Assembly: GCA_963811055.1 (NCBI GenBank)
Contig: CAWEPQ010000019.1
Span: 620,001 to 684,000 of the forward strand
Reading direction: 5' to 3'
DNA length: 64,000 nt
DNA from: JACVRW01 sp963811055
GTDB lineage: Bacteria; Actinomycetota; Thermoleophilia; Solirubrobacterales; Thermoleophilaceae
Positions 43,610 to 52,726 of this stretch are shown one piece after another (positions within the stretch are counted from its first letter, which is position 1; every line of letters begins with the position of its first letter). The translations under genes were made by a program, and so were the position numbers. The notes beneath the pieces were generated by a model, which ran no database searches, was not told the DNA's origin, and saw nothing but the letters and a program-made list of their open reading frames with translations.

Positions 43610-45265
43610 ATGCTCCGGCCCGTTCGGCTTCTCGCCCTTGCCTCCCTGCTGCTCCTGATGGGCGTTGCCACTGCGCTGGCTGCGCCGGGCGATCTCGATT
43701 CTGGTTTCGACGGTGACGGGGTGGCCACCGTCGATTTCGGCGACGTGGACGGGGCCGAGGATGTGCTGATACAGCCCGACGGCAAGATCGTGGTGACTGG
43801 CGACGGAACCGTCGCGCAAGACTTCGTCGCCGCGCGGCTGAACCTGGACGGATCGCTCGACACCGGCTTCGGCGGCGACGGCAAGGTCACGAGCACGATC
43901 GGCGCGAGGGACAACGGCTACGCGGCCGCCCTTCAGCCCGATGGCAAGGTCGTGATGGCCGGTGGCATGACGGTCGGGGAGAACCGCAACTTCGCGATCG
44001 TGCGCCTGACCCCCGACGGGTCCCCGGACCCGACCTTCGATGACGACGGCCAGCGGACAATCGACTACGGTGGCCGCGACGAGGCTCAGGACGTGCTGGT
44101 GCAGCGCGACGGACAGATCGTCGTGGCGGGCAGCATCTTCGGTTTCGAGTTCGCGGTTGTGCGGTTGAATCCGGATGGGGAGATCGAGGACGGGTTCGGC
44201 ACGGTCTCCGTCAACTTCCCCGGCACCGACACGGATCGTGGCTTCGCGGTGGCGCTGCAGCCCGACGGCAAGGTCGTGGTGGCCGGCAGCGCGGTCACCG
44301 GCACCAACTCTGACATCGCGGTGGCGCGCCTGAATGCCGACGGGTCGCTGGATACCAGCTTCGACGGAGACGGGCGCAGGACCGTCGACCTCGGCGGCTC
44401 CGACCGCACCGAGGACGTGCTGGTCCAGCCCGACGGCAAGATCGTGCTGACGGGTGTCGGCTTCCCCAACTCCGCGATCGCCGTCACGCGGCTCAACCCG
44501 AACGGGTCGCTGGACGCCAGCTTCGACGGCGACGGCACAGCCAGCATCGACGTCGGCGACTCGGCTTCCGGCAACGCTGCCGCGCTGCAGGCCAACGGCA
44601 AGATCGTGGTCGCGGGCAGCGGTGGGGCGAGCAAGCCCCTCCTCCTGCGCTTCCAGCCCGGCGGCTCGCTTGACACCACCTTCGGCGCCGGCGGGCAGCA
44701 GACGCTGCCCGTGTCGGGGGGCGCTGCCGCGGTCGCGCTTTTGGACGACGGCCGCATCGCTGCCGCGGGCGGATCGGGGGGCAACGTCTTCGTCGCCCTG
44801 ATGGAGGGCGATTCGCCGGCATCGGGTGGCGGTCCGGGCGGCCCGGGCCCCGGTGGTGGCCCGAACGGCGGGCCGAGCAAGGTGCCGCGCTGCGCAGGCA
44901 AGAAGGCCACGATCGTCGGGACCAACAAGCCCAACAAGCTCAAGGGCACCCGCCGGGCGGACGTCATCGTCGCGCTGCGCGGCAACGACAAGATCGACGG
45001 CAAGGGCGGCAACGACACGATCTGCGCCGGCGATGGGAACGACACCGTGAAGGGCTCCAACGGCAACGATCGCCTGTACGGCCAGAACGGCGCAGACAAG
45101 CTCGACGGCGGCGGCGGAAACGACCGCGTCGCGGGCGACGCAGGCAAGGACAAGCTGGTGGGCGGCCCGGGGAAGGACCGGCTGACCGGCGGCCGTGGCA
45201 GGGACAGCTGCTCAGGCGGGGCGGGCAAGGACCGCGCCGTCTGCGAGCGGCGGCGCGGGATCTAG
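43610..45265 (+). CDS. Secreted delta-60 repeat / RTX-like protein, paralogue 1
   Basis: A 551-aa exported protein. Signal peptide RLLALASLLLLMGVATALAA. Residues about 30-400 are delta-60 (TIGR02608-type) repeats: LDSGFDGDGVATVDFG, VLIQPDGKIVVTG and ARLNLDGSLDTGF recur about seven times, probably a beta propeller. A Gly/Pro linker and a Cys-rich short segment precede RTX-like calcium repeats (GGNDTICAGDGNDTVKGS), ending CERRRGI. ATG 43610 lies 7 nt after the -10 box, so it is chosen over an upstream TTG inside the promoter. Function unknown; surface or matrix protein likely. Confidence 0.85.
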   Translation: MLRPVRLLALASLLLLMGVATALAAPGDLDSGFDGDGVATVDFGDVDGAEDVLIQPDGKIVVTGDGTVAQDFVAARLNLDGSLDTGFGGDGKVTSTIGARDNGYAAALQPDGKVVMAGGMTVGENRNFAIVRLTPDGSPDPTFDDDGQRTIDYGGRDEAQDVLVQRDGQIVVAGSIFGFEFAVVRLNPDGEIEDGFGTVSVNFPGTDTDRGFAVALQPDGKVVVAGSAVTGTNSDIAVARLNADGSLDTSFDGDGRRTVDLGGSDRTEDVLVQPDGKIVLTGVGFPNSAIAVTRLNPNGSLDASFDGDGTASIDVGDSASGNAAALQANGKIVVAGSGGASKPLLLRFQPGGSLDTTFGAGGQQTLPVSGGAAAVALLDDGRIAAAGGSGGNVFVALMEGDSPASGGGPGGPGPGGGPNGGPSKVPRCAGKKATIVGTNKPNKLKGTRRADVIVALRGNDKIDGKGGNDTICAGDGNDTVKGSNGNDRLYGQNGADKLDGGGGNDRVAGDAGKDKLVGGPGKDRLTGGRGRDSCSGGAGKDRAVCERRRGI

Positions 45266-45303
45266 CCCCGCGCGCTGCCCCTGCCCCTCCCTACGCTGTC
45301 GCT

Positions 45304-45777
45304 ATGGCTCTGCGGAGAAGGCACCTTGTGGCCTGCGCCGATCCGTTCGTGCACGGTTTGTGGGCCGCCGCGGTTGTGGCGCCGCTCGTGCCTCGGATGG
45401 GACGCGGCCCACTGCTCACCGCTGTCGCGGCCGGCACGCTGATCGACATCGACCACCCGATTGCCGCGCGCTCGCTGCGGCCCCGGGCGATGCTCTCGCT
45501 GGCGACTCGTCCCCGCAGCCACAGCCTCGTGGTGGCCGGCGCCGTTGGGGCCATCGCGACGGCGGCGGGCGGGCCGCTGCAGGGCTGGGCGGCTTTCGGC
45601 GGCCTGGCTTCCCATCTGCTGCGCGACGCCGGCGACGACGCGGCGCCTACGCCGCTGTTATGGCCGTGGGCGCCGGCCCGGCAGGTCGGGCGGCGCTGGG
45701 CGCTGGCGTCGGTTGCGGCCCTAGCCGTTGGCTCCTGGGTGATCAGCCGCGCCGCAGCAGGCCGGCCACGCCCTTAG
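45304..45777 (+). CDS. YdjM-like membrane-bound metal-dependent hydrolase
   Basis: A 157-aa membrane protein with motifs of the YdjM/LexA-regulated inner-membrane hydrolase family: GTLIDIDHPIA, TRPRSHSLVV and GGLASHLLRDAGDD give the expected Asp/His ligands. Four hydrophobic segments. Biochemical role of the family is not established. It converges with and overlaps the glycosyltransferase by 35 bp. Confidence 0.75.
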   Translation: MALRRRHLVACADPFVHGLWAAAVVAPLVPRMGRGPLLTAVAAGTLIDIDHPIAARSLRPRAMLSLATRPRSHSLVVAGAVGAIATAAGGPLQGWAAFGGLASHLLRDAGDDAAPTPLLWPWAPARQVGRRWALASVAALAVGSWVISRAAAGRPRP

Positions 45778-46507
45778 GGCGCTGCCGGCGTTCGTGGCGC
45801 CGGCGCAGGAGCTCGCCGCCGAACAGAGTCAGACCGATGGTCACGACGAGCCCTACGGCCCGGCGGCCCTTGAAGGAGGACTCGCCGTGCTCGCGCTGGC
45901 GCATGTGGACCGGCACCTCCAGCAGGCGCAGCCCGGCATCGCTGATTCGCACCAGCGCTTCAACCTCGGGGGCCTCGCAGACGTATGGGTCGGCGAGCAG
46001 CTCGAGCGCGCTGCGGTCGACCGCGTAGAGCCCGCTGGTGCCGTCGGAGATCGGCTGCCCCAGCCGCAGCCGCATCAACAGCCGCAACAGCGAAGTGCCG
46101 ACCACACGATCGGGGGAGGGCCGGTAGCGCTCGCCGTCGGCGCCCGAGTCCGGAAGGAAGCGCGACCCGACCGCCACGTCGCACTCGCCCGCCTTCACCA
46201 ACGCGAGCATGCGAGCCAGCTCGGCGGCCGGATGCTGACCGTCGGCATCGAGCCGCCCGCAGTAGGCATAGCCGCGGTCGAAGGCCTGGCGGTAGCCCTC
46301 CGCGATGCCGTGACGAAGCCCGCGGTTCTCCGGGAACGACACAACCTCGGCACCGCCTGCACTGGCCACCTCAGCCGTGGCGTCCGTCGACCCGTCGTCG
46401 ATCACGAGCAGATCGGCGTCCGGGAGGTCCCGGCGAGCCTCCGCCAGCACGTCGGGCAGCGACTCGGCCTCGTTCCATGCGGGGATGAAGACCATCGTGT
46501 CGGCCAC
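45743..46507 (-). CDS. Family 2 glycosyltransferase
   Basis: A 254-aa GT-A enzyme. FIPAWNEAESLPDVL opens the fold, VIDDGSTDAT and RLDADGQHP hold the nucleotide-sugar and metal Asp residues (D-x-D), and a Cys/Asp-rich EAPEVEALVRI comes before a single C-terminal hydrophobic segment (VGLVVTIGLTLFGG). This resembles polyprenyl-phosphate mannosyl/glucosyl transferases, which load lipid carriers on the inner membrane face. It sits alone between the two delta-60 genes, on the opposite strand to both. Confidence 0.88.
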   Translation of the reverse strand: MADTMVFIPAWNEAESLPDVLAEARRDLPDADLLVIDDGSTDATAEVASAGGAEVVSFPENRGLRHGIAEGYRQAFDRGYAYCGRLDADGQHPAAELARMLALVKAGECDVAVGSRFLPDSGADGERYRPSPDRVVGTSLLRLLMRLRLGQPISDGTSGLYAVDRSALELLADPYVCEAPEVEALVRISDAGLRLLEVPVHMRQREHGESSFKGRRAVGLVVTIGLTLFGGELLRRRHERRQRPKGVAGLLRRG

Positions 46508-46569
46508 GCCGGTGATGATCCCGATTCCCCCTCGATGCCGCGTCCTGCGTACACCAACCGGGTTCTCGG

Positions 46570-46598
46570 TTGCACGGCGGGGCTACACGGCAGATACT
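46570..46598 (+). promoter_or_regulatory. Leaderless promoter of the second delta-60 repeat gene
   Basis: TTGCAC (46570-46575), 17-bp spacer, GATACT (46593-46598), ATG 9 nt later. The block GGTTGCA and CGGCAGATACTC is shared with the first copy (there CCGCAGATACTC), implying the same sigma factor and a duplicated control region. Confidence 0.7.
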
Positions 46599-46607
46599 CA
46601 TCGGTGA

Positions 46608-48278
46608 ATGCAGGGGTACCGTCGAGTCGTCGCCTTGGTCTTCGTGCTGCTGCTTGCCGGTGCCGCCACCGCGCTGGCCGCGCCCGGCGCCCTCGATACG
46701 AGCTTCGACGGTGACGGTGTCCGCACCATCGACTTCGGCGGCTTGGACGTGGCCGCGGGCCTCGTAATTCAGCCCGATGGCAGGATCGTGACGACGGGCA
46801 TCGCTGGGGCTAGCGTTACCACTTCCGACAACTTCGGCCTCGCGCGGCTGACACTGGACGGGTCACTCGACACGAGCTTCAGCGACGACGGCGAGGCCAA
46901 TCTCTCCATCGGTGGCCAGGACCGTGGTGCGGCGGCCGCGCTTCAGCCCGACGGCAAGATCGTGGTGGTCGGAGACAACGTCGGCGCGGGCGGCACCAGC
47001 GACTTCGGGATCCTGCGGTCGACTGCCGGCGGTCTTGCCGATCCGGCGTTCGACGACGACGGCAGGGTCACCGTGGACTTCGGGGGCGCCGATTACGGGG
47101 ACGACGTGCTGGTGCAGCCCGACGGCAAGATCGTGGTAGCCGGCGCGGTTTTCGACGATCTTGCGGTCTTCCGGCTGACTGCGGACGGGGACGTCGAGGG
47201 CGGCGCTCGCCGGGCCGACTTCGGCGGACCTTTCAGTCGGGCCTCCGCAGTCGCGCTGCAGCCCGACGGCAAGATCGTGGCGGCTGGCTATACGGTGTCG
47301 GCGACGACCGCCGTCGACTTCGCGGTGGCCCGTTACAACGCCGACCTGACGCTCGACAGCAGCTTCGACGGGGACGGGCGCAGGACCATCGACCTCGGTT
47401 CCGACGACCAGGTGTCCGACGTGCTGATCCAGCCCGACGGCAAGATCGTCCTGACCGGTGCCGGCTACAGCACGGGCGACGTGGCGGTTACGCGACTCAA
47501 TCCGGACGGGACGCTGGACACCAGCTTCGACGGCGACGGCTCGGCCAAGGTCGACCTCGGCACCGAGAAATCCGATGTGGGCGCGGCGGTCGCGCTGCAG
47601 GCCAACGGGAAGATCGTGGTAGCGGGCTCGGGCGGTGCCTCACAGGCCGTGGTGTTGCGCTTCCAGCCGGGCGGCGCGCTCGACACCACCTTCGACGGCG
47701 ACGGGAAGCAGACGCTGCCGGTGGCGGGGGGAGCTACGGCGGTGGGGCTCCTGCGCGATGGCCGGATCGCTGTCGCCGGGACTTCGGGAGGCGATTTCCT
47801 GGTTGCCCTGGTCGAGGGGGATTCGCCGGGGTCGGGTGGCGGCCCGGGCGGTGGCGGGCCGGGCGGTGGCGGGCCGGGCGGTGGGAAGAGCCGGGTGCCG
47901 CGCTGCGCGGGCAAGAAGGCCACCATCATCGGGACCGGCAAGGCGAACAGGCTCAAGGGCACGCGTCGTGCGGATGTGATCGTCGGTCTCGGGGGGAATG
48001 ACAGGATCGACGGCGGCCGCGGGAACGATTTGGTCTGCGCCGGTGACGGCAACGACAGCGTCAAGGGCTCCAGCGGCAACGATCGTCTCTTCGGCCAGAA
48101 CGGCAAGGACCGCCTCGACGGCGGCGCCGGTAACGACCGCCTCGCCGGCGACGCCGGCAAGGACAGCCTGGCGGGCGGCTCGGGCAAGGACCGCCTCAGC
48201 GGAGGCAGCGGCAGGGACAGCTGCAACGGCGGGGCCGGCAAGGACCGCGCCGCCTGCGAGCGGCGGCGCGGGATCTAG
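46608..48278 (+). CDS. Secreted delta-60 repeat / RTX-like protein, paralogue 2
   Basis: A 556-aa paralogue of the protein at 43610, with the same layout: signal peptide (VALVFVLLLAGAATALAAPG), seven or so delta-60 repeats with LQPDGKIVVVGDNV-type units, a linker GGGPGGGGPGGG longer than in paralogue 1, the RVPRCAGKKATIIGTGKANR segment, and RTX repeats ending CERRRGI. The last ~130 residues are far more alike than the propeller part. ATG chosen from the promoter position. The pair flanks YdjM and GT2. Confidence 0.85.
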   Translation: MQGYRRVVALVFVLLLAGAATALAAPGALDTSFDGDGVRTIDFGGLDVAAGLVIQPDGRIVTTGIAGASVTTSDNFGLARLTLDGSLDTSFSDDGEANLSIGGQDRGAAAALQPDGKIVVVGDNVGAGGTSDFGILRSTAGGLADPAFDDDGRVTVDFGGADYGDDVLVQPDGKIVVAGAVFDDLAVFRLTADGDVEGGARRADFGGPFSRASAVALQPDGKIVAAGYTVSATTAVDFAVARYNADLTLDSSFDGDGRRTIDLGSDDQVSDVLIQPDGKIVLTGAGYSTGDVAVTRLNPDGTLDTSFDGDGSAKVDLGTEKSDVGAAVALQANGKIVVAGSGGASQAVVLRFQPGGALDTTFDGDGKQTLPVAGGATAVGLLRDGRIAVAGTSGGDFLVALVEGDSPGSGGGPGGGGPGGGGPGGGKSRVPRCAGKKATIIGTGKANRLKGTRRADVIVGLGGNDRIDGGRGNDLVCAGDGNDSVKGSSGNDRLFGQNGKDRLDGGAGNDRLAGDAGKDSLAGGSGKDRLSGGSGRDSCNGGAGKDRAACERRRGI

Positions 48279-48284
48279 GAGCCG

Positions 48285-49034
48285 CTAGGCGGAGGCTTCC
48301 GCCTTGGCCGCCTCCTCGCGCTGCTTGGTGGCCTGGTCCTCCAGCCCACCGTTCTCATCCCACCACGCGTTGACCGCCGCGATGGCCGGAGCCATCATCA
48401 GGTTCTTCTGGAAGTTCTCGGTGTCGTTGACGTTCGGCACCGGTGTGTCCGGGACGCTGACCTCGAGGAACTCGCAGAGCGGCTCCCAGCCGTCCTTGGG
48501 ATGCCACACCAGCAGGCGCTCGGCGGGCACGGTGTCGATGACCTCCTTGTTCCAGCGCTCGAAGCCGGCGGCCATTTCGTCGCGGTCGCCGTTGCTCGGG
48601 ACCATGATGTCCGCCTTCGTCCACATGTCGTGGAGGACGTCGAGCCAGGAGGCGTAGACCGGGTCCACGTGGTACTGCGCCTGGCAAAGGTGGTGCATGA
48701 GGTTGTCGCCGAACCAGATGGCGGCGATCGTGTTGTGCATGCTCTCGACCCAGCTCTCGGCCGAGCGGACGCTGAGCAGCACCTTGGCGTCGGGGTAGAC
48801 GTCCATCAGCTCACGCCAGTGGTACGAGCCGGGCCAGTCGACCACCGACTCCTTGCCCTCGAACAGCTCCTCCCACGGCCCGTTGCCCTCCAGGGCCGCG
48901 CGCCACTGCGGGACGCTCTTGGTCAGGTCGCCCATCATGTCGCGCATGTGGTAGCAGGGCAGTCCCAGCATCTCGAGCGCGATCAGCTGGGTGGTCGTCG
49001 CCGTTCGAGGCAAGCCGGCTCCGATCACTTTCAC
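48285..49034 (-). CDS. Sulfotransferase-family protein
   Basis: A 249-aa protein with the PAPS-binding loop VIGAGLPRTATTTQLIALEM at the very N-terminus and LLSVRSAESWVESM further on, the 3'-phosphate region. The LGLPCYHMRDMM and WELFEG-like wording matches the Sulfotransfer_4 group. GTG 49034 is chosen because an AAGGAGG site precedes it by 8 nt; the long upstream frame is a shadow of the hydantoinase region. The sulfate acceptor is unknown. It is divergent from the hydantoinase. Confidence 0.82.
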   Translation of the reverse strand: MKVIGAGLPRTATTTQLIALEMLGLPCYHMRDMMGDLTKSVPQWRAALEGNGPWEELFEGKESVVDWPGSYHWRELMDVYPDAKVLLSVRSAESWVESMHNTIAAIWFGDNLMHHLCQAQYHVDPVYASWLDVLHDMWTKADIMVPSNGDRDEMAAGFERWNKEVIDTVPAERLLVWHPKDGWEPLCEFLEVSVPDTPVPNVNDTENFQKNLMMAPAIAAVNAWWDENGGLEDQATKQREEAAKAEASA

Positions 49035-49095
49035 GTGGTGTTCCTCCTTGGATGGGTGGGCCAGATCGCGGATCCTACGATGTACCCGCCGAGGG

Positions 49096-49111
49096 GACAT
49101 TTGTACATGTC
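49096..49111. promoter_or_regulatory. Inverted repeat between divergent genes
   Basis: GACAT-TTGTAC-ATGTC: 5-bp perfect arms with a 6-bp centre, and a further GACAT 2 bp downstream. It lies between the sulfotransferase and hydantoinase starts and may be an operator. Weak by itself. Confidence 0.4.
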
Positions 49112-49187
49112 GGACATACTCGTTGAGAAGGCGCCGATCGGAGAGACATGCCTCACCACGGATCCAGCACCTACGTCGTTCACGCCA

Positions 49188-50627
49188 ATGGCTGATCTGC
49201 GGCTTGTGGACGGGCGCGTCGTGACTCCGGACGGAATCGTCGAGGGCGGACTGGCGATCGACGACGGCGTGATCGTCGCGATCGGTCCCACGGCGGCGTT
49301 GCCTTCGGCCACCGACACGATCGACCTCGGCGGGCACGTGGCGCTGCCCGGTCTCGTCGATCCGCACGTTCACCTCGGCGTCGGCGGCACTGCCGATGAC
49401 GCGAAGTTCCTGGAGGACCTGACGACCGAGACCACGGCCGCCGCCATCGGCGGTGTGACCACGATCGTGACCGATCACGAGAATGCCGGGGGGCCCAGCT
49501 GGGTCACGACCCTGCTCAGACGGCAGGACACAACGCTGCTGGACCTGGCCAAGCGAGAGGTCGAGGAGCGCTCGCCGATCGACGTGCGGTTCACGGCCAA
49601 CCCGTGCACCGCCGAGCATCTCGACGAGATCGGGGCGCTCGTCCAGGAGGGCGTTACGAGCTTCAAGATGTTCCCGTCGTATGTGGGTGAGGAGGCCGCG
49701 GAGTTCGGCATCACCACCGTCGACTACGCCTACATCTTCCAGGCCTTCGAGCGGATCGCGGCGGCGGAGCGGCCGGACGCGCCGGCCCAGGGCATGGTCC
49801 ACTGCGAGGAGCCGACGATCTGCGGGATGCTGAAGGATCGCTACCGCGAGATGGGCCACGACTCGCTGGAGTGGTGGACACGAGCACGGCCGGCCGGTTG
49901 CGAGGCGATGCAGATCTTCGACGTGGGCATGATCGCCAAGGAGACGGGCGGCTGCGCGTACATTCCGCATGTCTCGTCCGAGGAGGGCGGCAGGACGATC
50001 GAGTACCTGCACTCGCGTGGGGTGCGGATCATCGGCGAGACCTGCGCGCACTACCTGATCTCCGATGTCCCCTGGGAGATCGGAGCGCTCGGAAAGATCA
50101 ATCCGCCGCTGCGCGGCCCGGACGACGCGGAGTGGCTCTGGTCGGCGATGCGGCGCGGCTCCATCGAAATTGTGGGCTCCGACAACTGCCGCTACTGCCT
50201 GGCCGAGAAGGAGGCCAGGTCGATGTGGGACGCGATTCCGGGCGTGTCGGAGATCGGGGCGACGCTGGCGATTCTCTTGACCGAGGGCGTGGCGAAGGGC
50301 CGGCTGAGCTGGAACGAGCTCGCTGTTGTCGGAGCCGAGAACGCGGCGCGGCGCTTCGGGATGTTCCCGAGGAAGGGCGCGCTCACGGTCGGCTCGGACG
50401 GCGACGTGGTGGTCATCGACCCCGAGGCGCGCTGGACGCTGGGCAAGGACGTCCCGCTGTCGGGAGCGGACTACTCGATGTACGAAGGGCGCGAGGTGAC
50501 CGGCAGGCCGTGGCTGACGGTCTCACGTGGACGGGTGGTCGCCGAGCGAGGCGAGAGCACCGTCGCGGGCGGAGGCCGGTACGTCGGTAGCGGGGCCCCG
50601 CGGACCGCGGCGCGGGGGAGCGGCTAG
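49188..50627 (+). CDS. Dihydropyrimidinase/D-hydantoinase-family amidohydrolase
   Basis: A 479-aa cyclic amidase. The HxH pair is at 60/62 (DPHVHLG), the metal-bridging (carboxylated) lysine at Lys160 (GVTSFKMF), later ligands in HCEE, ETCAHYL and the Asp in GSDNC. It reads as the dihydropyrimidinase/hydantoinase subgroup rather than allantoinase. It opens the ring of hydantoins or dihydropyrimidines to N-carbamoyl amino acids. ATG 49188 is chosen since homologues start at this strand (LRLVDGRVVTPDGI). The SDR follows with a 1-bp TAGTG overlap, and an amidase after that. Confidence 0.9.
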   Translation: MADLRLVDGRVVTPDGIVEGGLAIDDGVIVAIGPTAALPSATDTIDLGGHVALPGLVDPHVHLGVGGTADDAKFLEDLTTETTAAAIGGVTTIVTDHENAGGPSWVTTLLRRQDTTLLDLAKREVEERSPIDVRFTANPCTAEHLDEIGALVQEGVTSFKMFPSYVGEEAAEFGITTVDYAYIFQAFERIAAAERPDAPAQGMVHCEEPTICGMLKDRYREMGHDSLEWWTRARPAGCEAMQIFDVGMIAKETGGCAYIPHVSSEEGGRTIEYLHSRGVRIIGETCAHYLISDVPWEIGALGKINPPLRGPDDAEWLWSAMRRGSIEIVGSDNCRYCLAEKEARSMWDAIPGVSEIGATLAILLTEGVAKGRLSWNELAVVGAENAARRFGMFPRKGALTVGSDGDVVVIDPEARWTLGKDVPLSGADYSMYEGREVTGRPWLTVSRGRVVAERGESTVAGGGRYVGSGAPRTAARGSG

Positions 50628-51376
50628 TGCCGCACGCGGGCCGCGTGGCAGGCAAGGTCGCGATCGTGACCGGGGCCGCGAGCGGAATGGGAACCGCCCA
50701 CGCGCGCCTGCTCGCCAGCGAGGGAGCCAGGGTGGTGTGTGCCGACGTTCAGGCCGAGGCCGGAGAGGCGGTGGCGGAGGAGATTCGCGGCAACGGCGGA
50801 ACAGCGCGCTTTCACGCGTGCGACGTGACATCGCTCGAGTCGTGGACAGCGCTGGTGGAGGCGACGGTTGAGCAATGGGAGCGAATCGACGTTCTCGTCA
50901 ACAACGCCGGGGTCATCCGGATCGAGGACTTCGTCGACGAGACGGTGGAAGGCTGGGACAAGGTCATCGCGGTGGACCAGCTCGGGGTGTTCCTCGGCAT
51001 GAAGACGGTCATCCCCGTGATGCTCGAGCAGCGAAGCGGTTCGGTGATCAACATCGCGTCGAACCAGGGCATCGCGGCGCTTCCCGGTTACGCGGCGTAC
51101 CACGCGGCGAAGGGCGCCGTCGTGATGATGAGCAAGAGCGGAGCGGTCACGTACGGCCCGTTCGGCATTCGCGTCAACTCGGTGTGCCCGGGGATGGTCG
51201 ACACGCCGATGTCAGAGGGGCACGAGGCCAACCAGCCGATGATCGAGGTCACCCCGTTGCGACGGGGGGCCACTCCCGAGGAGATCGCGCCGGGGGTTCT
51301 GTTCCTCGCCTCCGACGAGTCACGGTTCGTTACGGGCACCGAGCTGATCATGGACGGCGGCTACCTCGCCCTCTGA
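50627..51376 (+). CDS. Short-chain dehydrogenase/reductase
   Basis: A 249-aa classical SDR. TGAASGMG at 15-22, NNAG at 92-95, catalytic Ser145, Tyr158 and Lys162 (YHAAK), C-terminal GTELIMDGGYL. GTG start shares one base with the hydantoinase stop. It stands between two amide-hydrolysing enzymes, so it may act on a product of ring opening. Substrate not predictable. Confidence 0.9.
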   Translation: MPHAGRVAGKVAIVTGAASGMGTAHARLLASEGARVVCADVQAEAGEAVAEEIRGNGGTARFHACDVTSLESWTALVEATVEQWERIDVLVNNAGVIRIEDFVDETVEGWDKVIAVDQLGVFLGMKTVIPVMLEQRSGSVINIASNQGIAALPGYAAYHAAKGAVVMMSKSGAVTYGPFGIRVNSVCPGMVDTPMSEGHEANQPMIEVTPLRRGATPEEIAPGVLFLASDESRFVTGTELIMDGGYLAL

Positions 51377-52726
51377 GTGAGCCCCCCGGCTCTGACGGCG
51401 CGCGAGCTCGTCGCCGGCTATCGGGCGCTCGAGCTCTCGCCGGTTGAGGTGATCGACGCGACCGAGACGGCGATCGCGCGGCTGAATCCGCTTCTCGGCG
51501 CCTTCACGACGGTGTGCATCGAGCGGGCGGGCTCCGAGGCCAAGGACGCGGAGCGCCGCTACGCCCGGCGAGAGGAGGTACCGCCCTTGCTCGGCGTCCC
51601 GTTCGCCGCGAAGGACCTCTTCGACACAGCGGACGTGACGACCACCTATGGCTCTGTGATGTTCGCCCGGCACGTACCCGAGACGGACGCCGTGGCGGTG
51701 GGCGCCGTTCGACGTGCGGGCGGCATCCTGGTGGGCAAGACGCAGACGCATGAGTTCGCGTGGGGCGTCACCTCGATCAACCCGGGGATGGGCAGCACCC
51801 GCAATCCCTGGTCTGTCGATCACATCTCCGGAGGCTCGAGCGGCGGCTCGGCGGTGGCCGTGGCCGCGGAACTCGTTCCTATCGCGCTCGGCACGGATAC
51901 CGCGGGATCGGTCCGCATCCCCTCCGCGCTCTGCGGGGTGGTGGGGCTCAAGCCCACCTATGGCCGGGTGAGCCTGGAGGGCGTATTTCCGCTGGCGTGG
52001 TCGCTGGACCACGTCGGTCCGATCGCCAGGACGCCGGCCGATGTGGCCCTCGTGCTTGCACAGCTGGCTCGGTCTTCGCCGCTGGGGCCCCGCGACCAGC
52101 CCGCGCGTGAGATCCAGGGGCTGCGGATCGGCATCCCGCAGGACGCCGGCGACGTGCCGATACGGGACGCCGGCGAGGCCCTGTCCGCTGCCGGAGCGAG
52201 GCTGGTCCCGCTGCGCGTCCCGAGCGACGCCGCGCTCGCGCTCCTTCCGCGAGTCCAGGGGCCCGAGGTGCTGTTCCATCACAACCGGGCCGGCCTCTAC
52301 CCGGCGCGGCGCTCGGAGTACGGCGACGACGTTCGGCGGCGCTTGGACGCTGCGGCCGACCTGGATCCGCGCGACTACCTCGCGGCGCAGGAGGAGCGCG
52401 AACGGCTGCGGGGCGAGATGTGCGCGGCCTTCGAGGGAGTCGACGTGCTGCTTGACGTGGCCGCTCCGCCGGCGCCCCGACTGGAGGATCTGCCGGCCGC
52501 CGACGCGGTCTTTCGGCAGGACGCCCTTATGCGGACGGGCCTGGCGAGCCTCTGCGGCTTGCCCGCCTGCGTGGTCCGCATGGGATTCGACGCTCACGGG
52601 CTTCCGCGTGCGGTTCAGCTCACGGGGGCGTGGGGGGAGGAGGCGACGCTGCTGCGGGTCGTCGACCGGCTCTACTCGGCGACCGCCGAGGTGCAGGCCG
52701 TCAGGCCGGACACACGCGCTGGCTGA
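51377..52726 (+). CDS. Amidase-signature-family amidase
   Basis: A 449-aa Ser-Ser-Lys amidase: Lys79 (FAAKDLF), the cis-Ser in HISGGSSGGSA (about 154-155) and the nucleophile Ser178 in GTDTAGSVRIPS. The family hydrolyses amides, carbamoyl amides and some ureas. GTG directly follows the SDR stop with no gap. In context it could release ammonia from the carbamoyl or amide product of the hydantoinase. The last 26 bp overlap the convergent lyase-like gene. Confidence 0.9.
   Translation: MSPPALTARELVAGYRALELSPVEVIDATETAIARLNPLLGAFTTVCIERAGSEAKDAERRYARREEVPPLLGVPFAAKDLFDTADVTTTYGSVMFARHVPETDAVAVGAVRRAGGILVGKTQTHEFAWGVTSINPGMGSTRNPWSVDHISGGSSGGSAVAVAAELVPIALGTDTAGSVRIPSALCGVVGLKPTYGRVSLEGVFPLAWSLDHVGPIARTPADVALVLAQLARSSPLGPRDQPAREIQGLRIGIPQDAGDVPIRDAGEALSAAGARLVPLRVPSDAALALLPRVQGPEVLFHHNRAGLYPARRSEYGDDVRRRLDAAADLDPRDYLAAQEERERLRGEMCAAFEGVDVLLDVAAPPAPRLEDLPAADAVFRQDALMRTGLASLCGLPACVVRMGFDAHGLPRAVQLTGAWGEEATLLRVVDRLYSATAEVQAVRPDTRAG

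Noticed and set aside
43700..48250. Regular repeats suggesting a CRISPR or satellite array
   Set aside because: They are in-frame coding repeats (delta-60 and RTX units), with irregular length and no spacers.
48278..48305. GGCGG-AGGCTT-CCGCC hairpin as a terminator after the second delta-60 gene
   Set aside because: It has no T run and lies inside the end of the sulfotransferase coding sequence; such GC hairpins are expected by chance here.
49035..50051. Extension of the sulfotransferase-like frame to 588 aa
   Set aside because: It reads opposite the hydantoinase; the GTG at 49034 has a strong ribosome site and starts at the PAPS loop.
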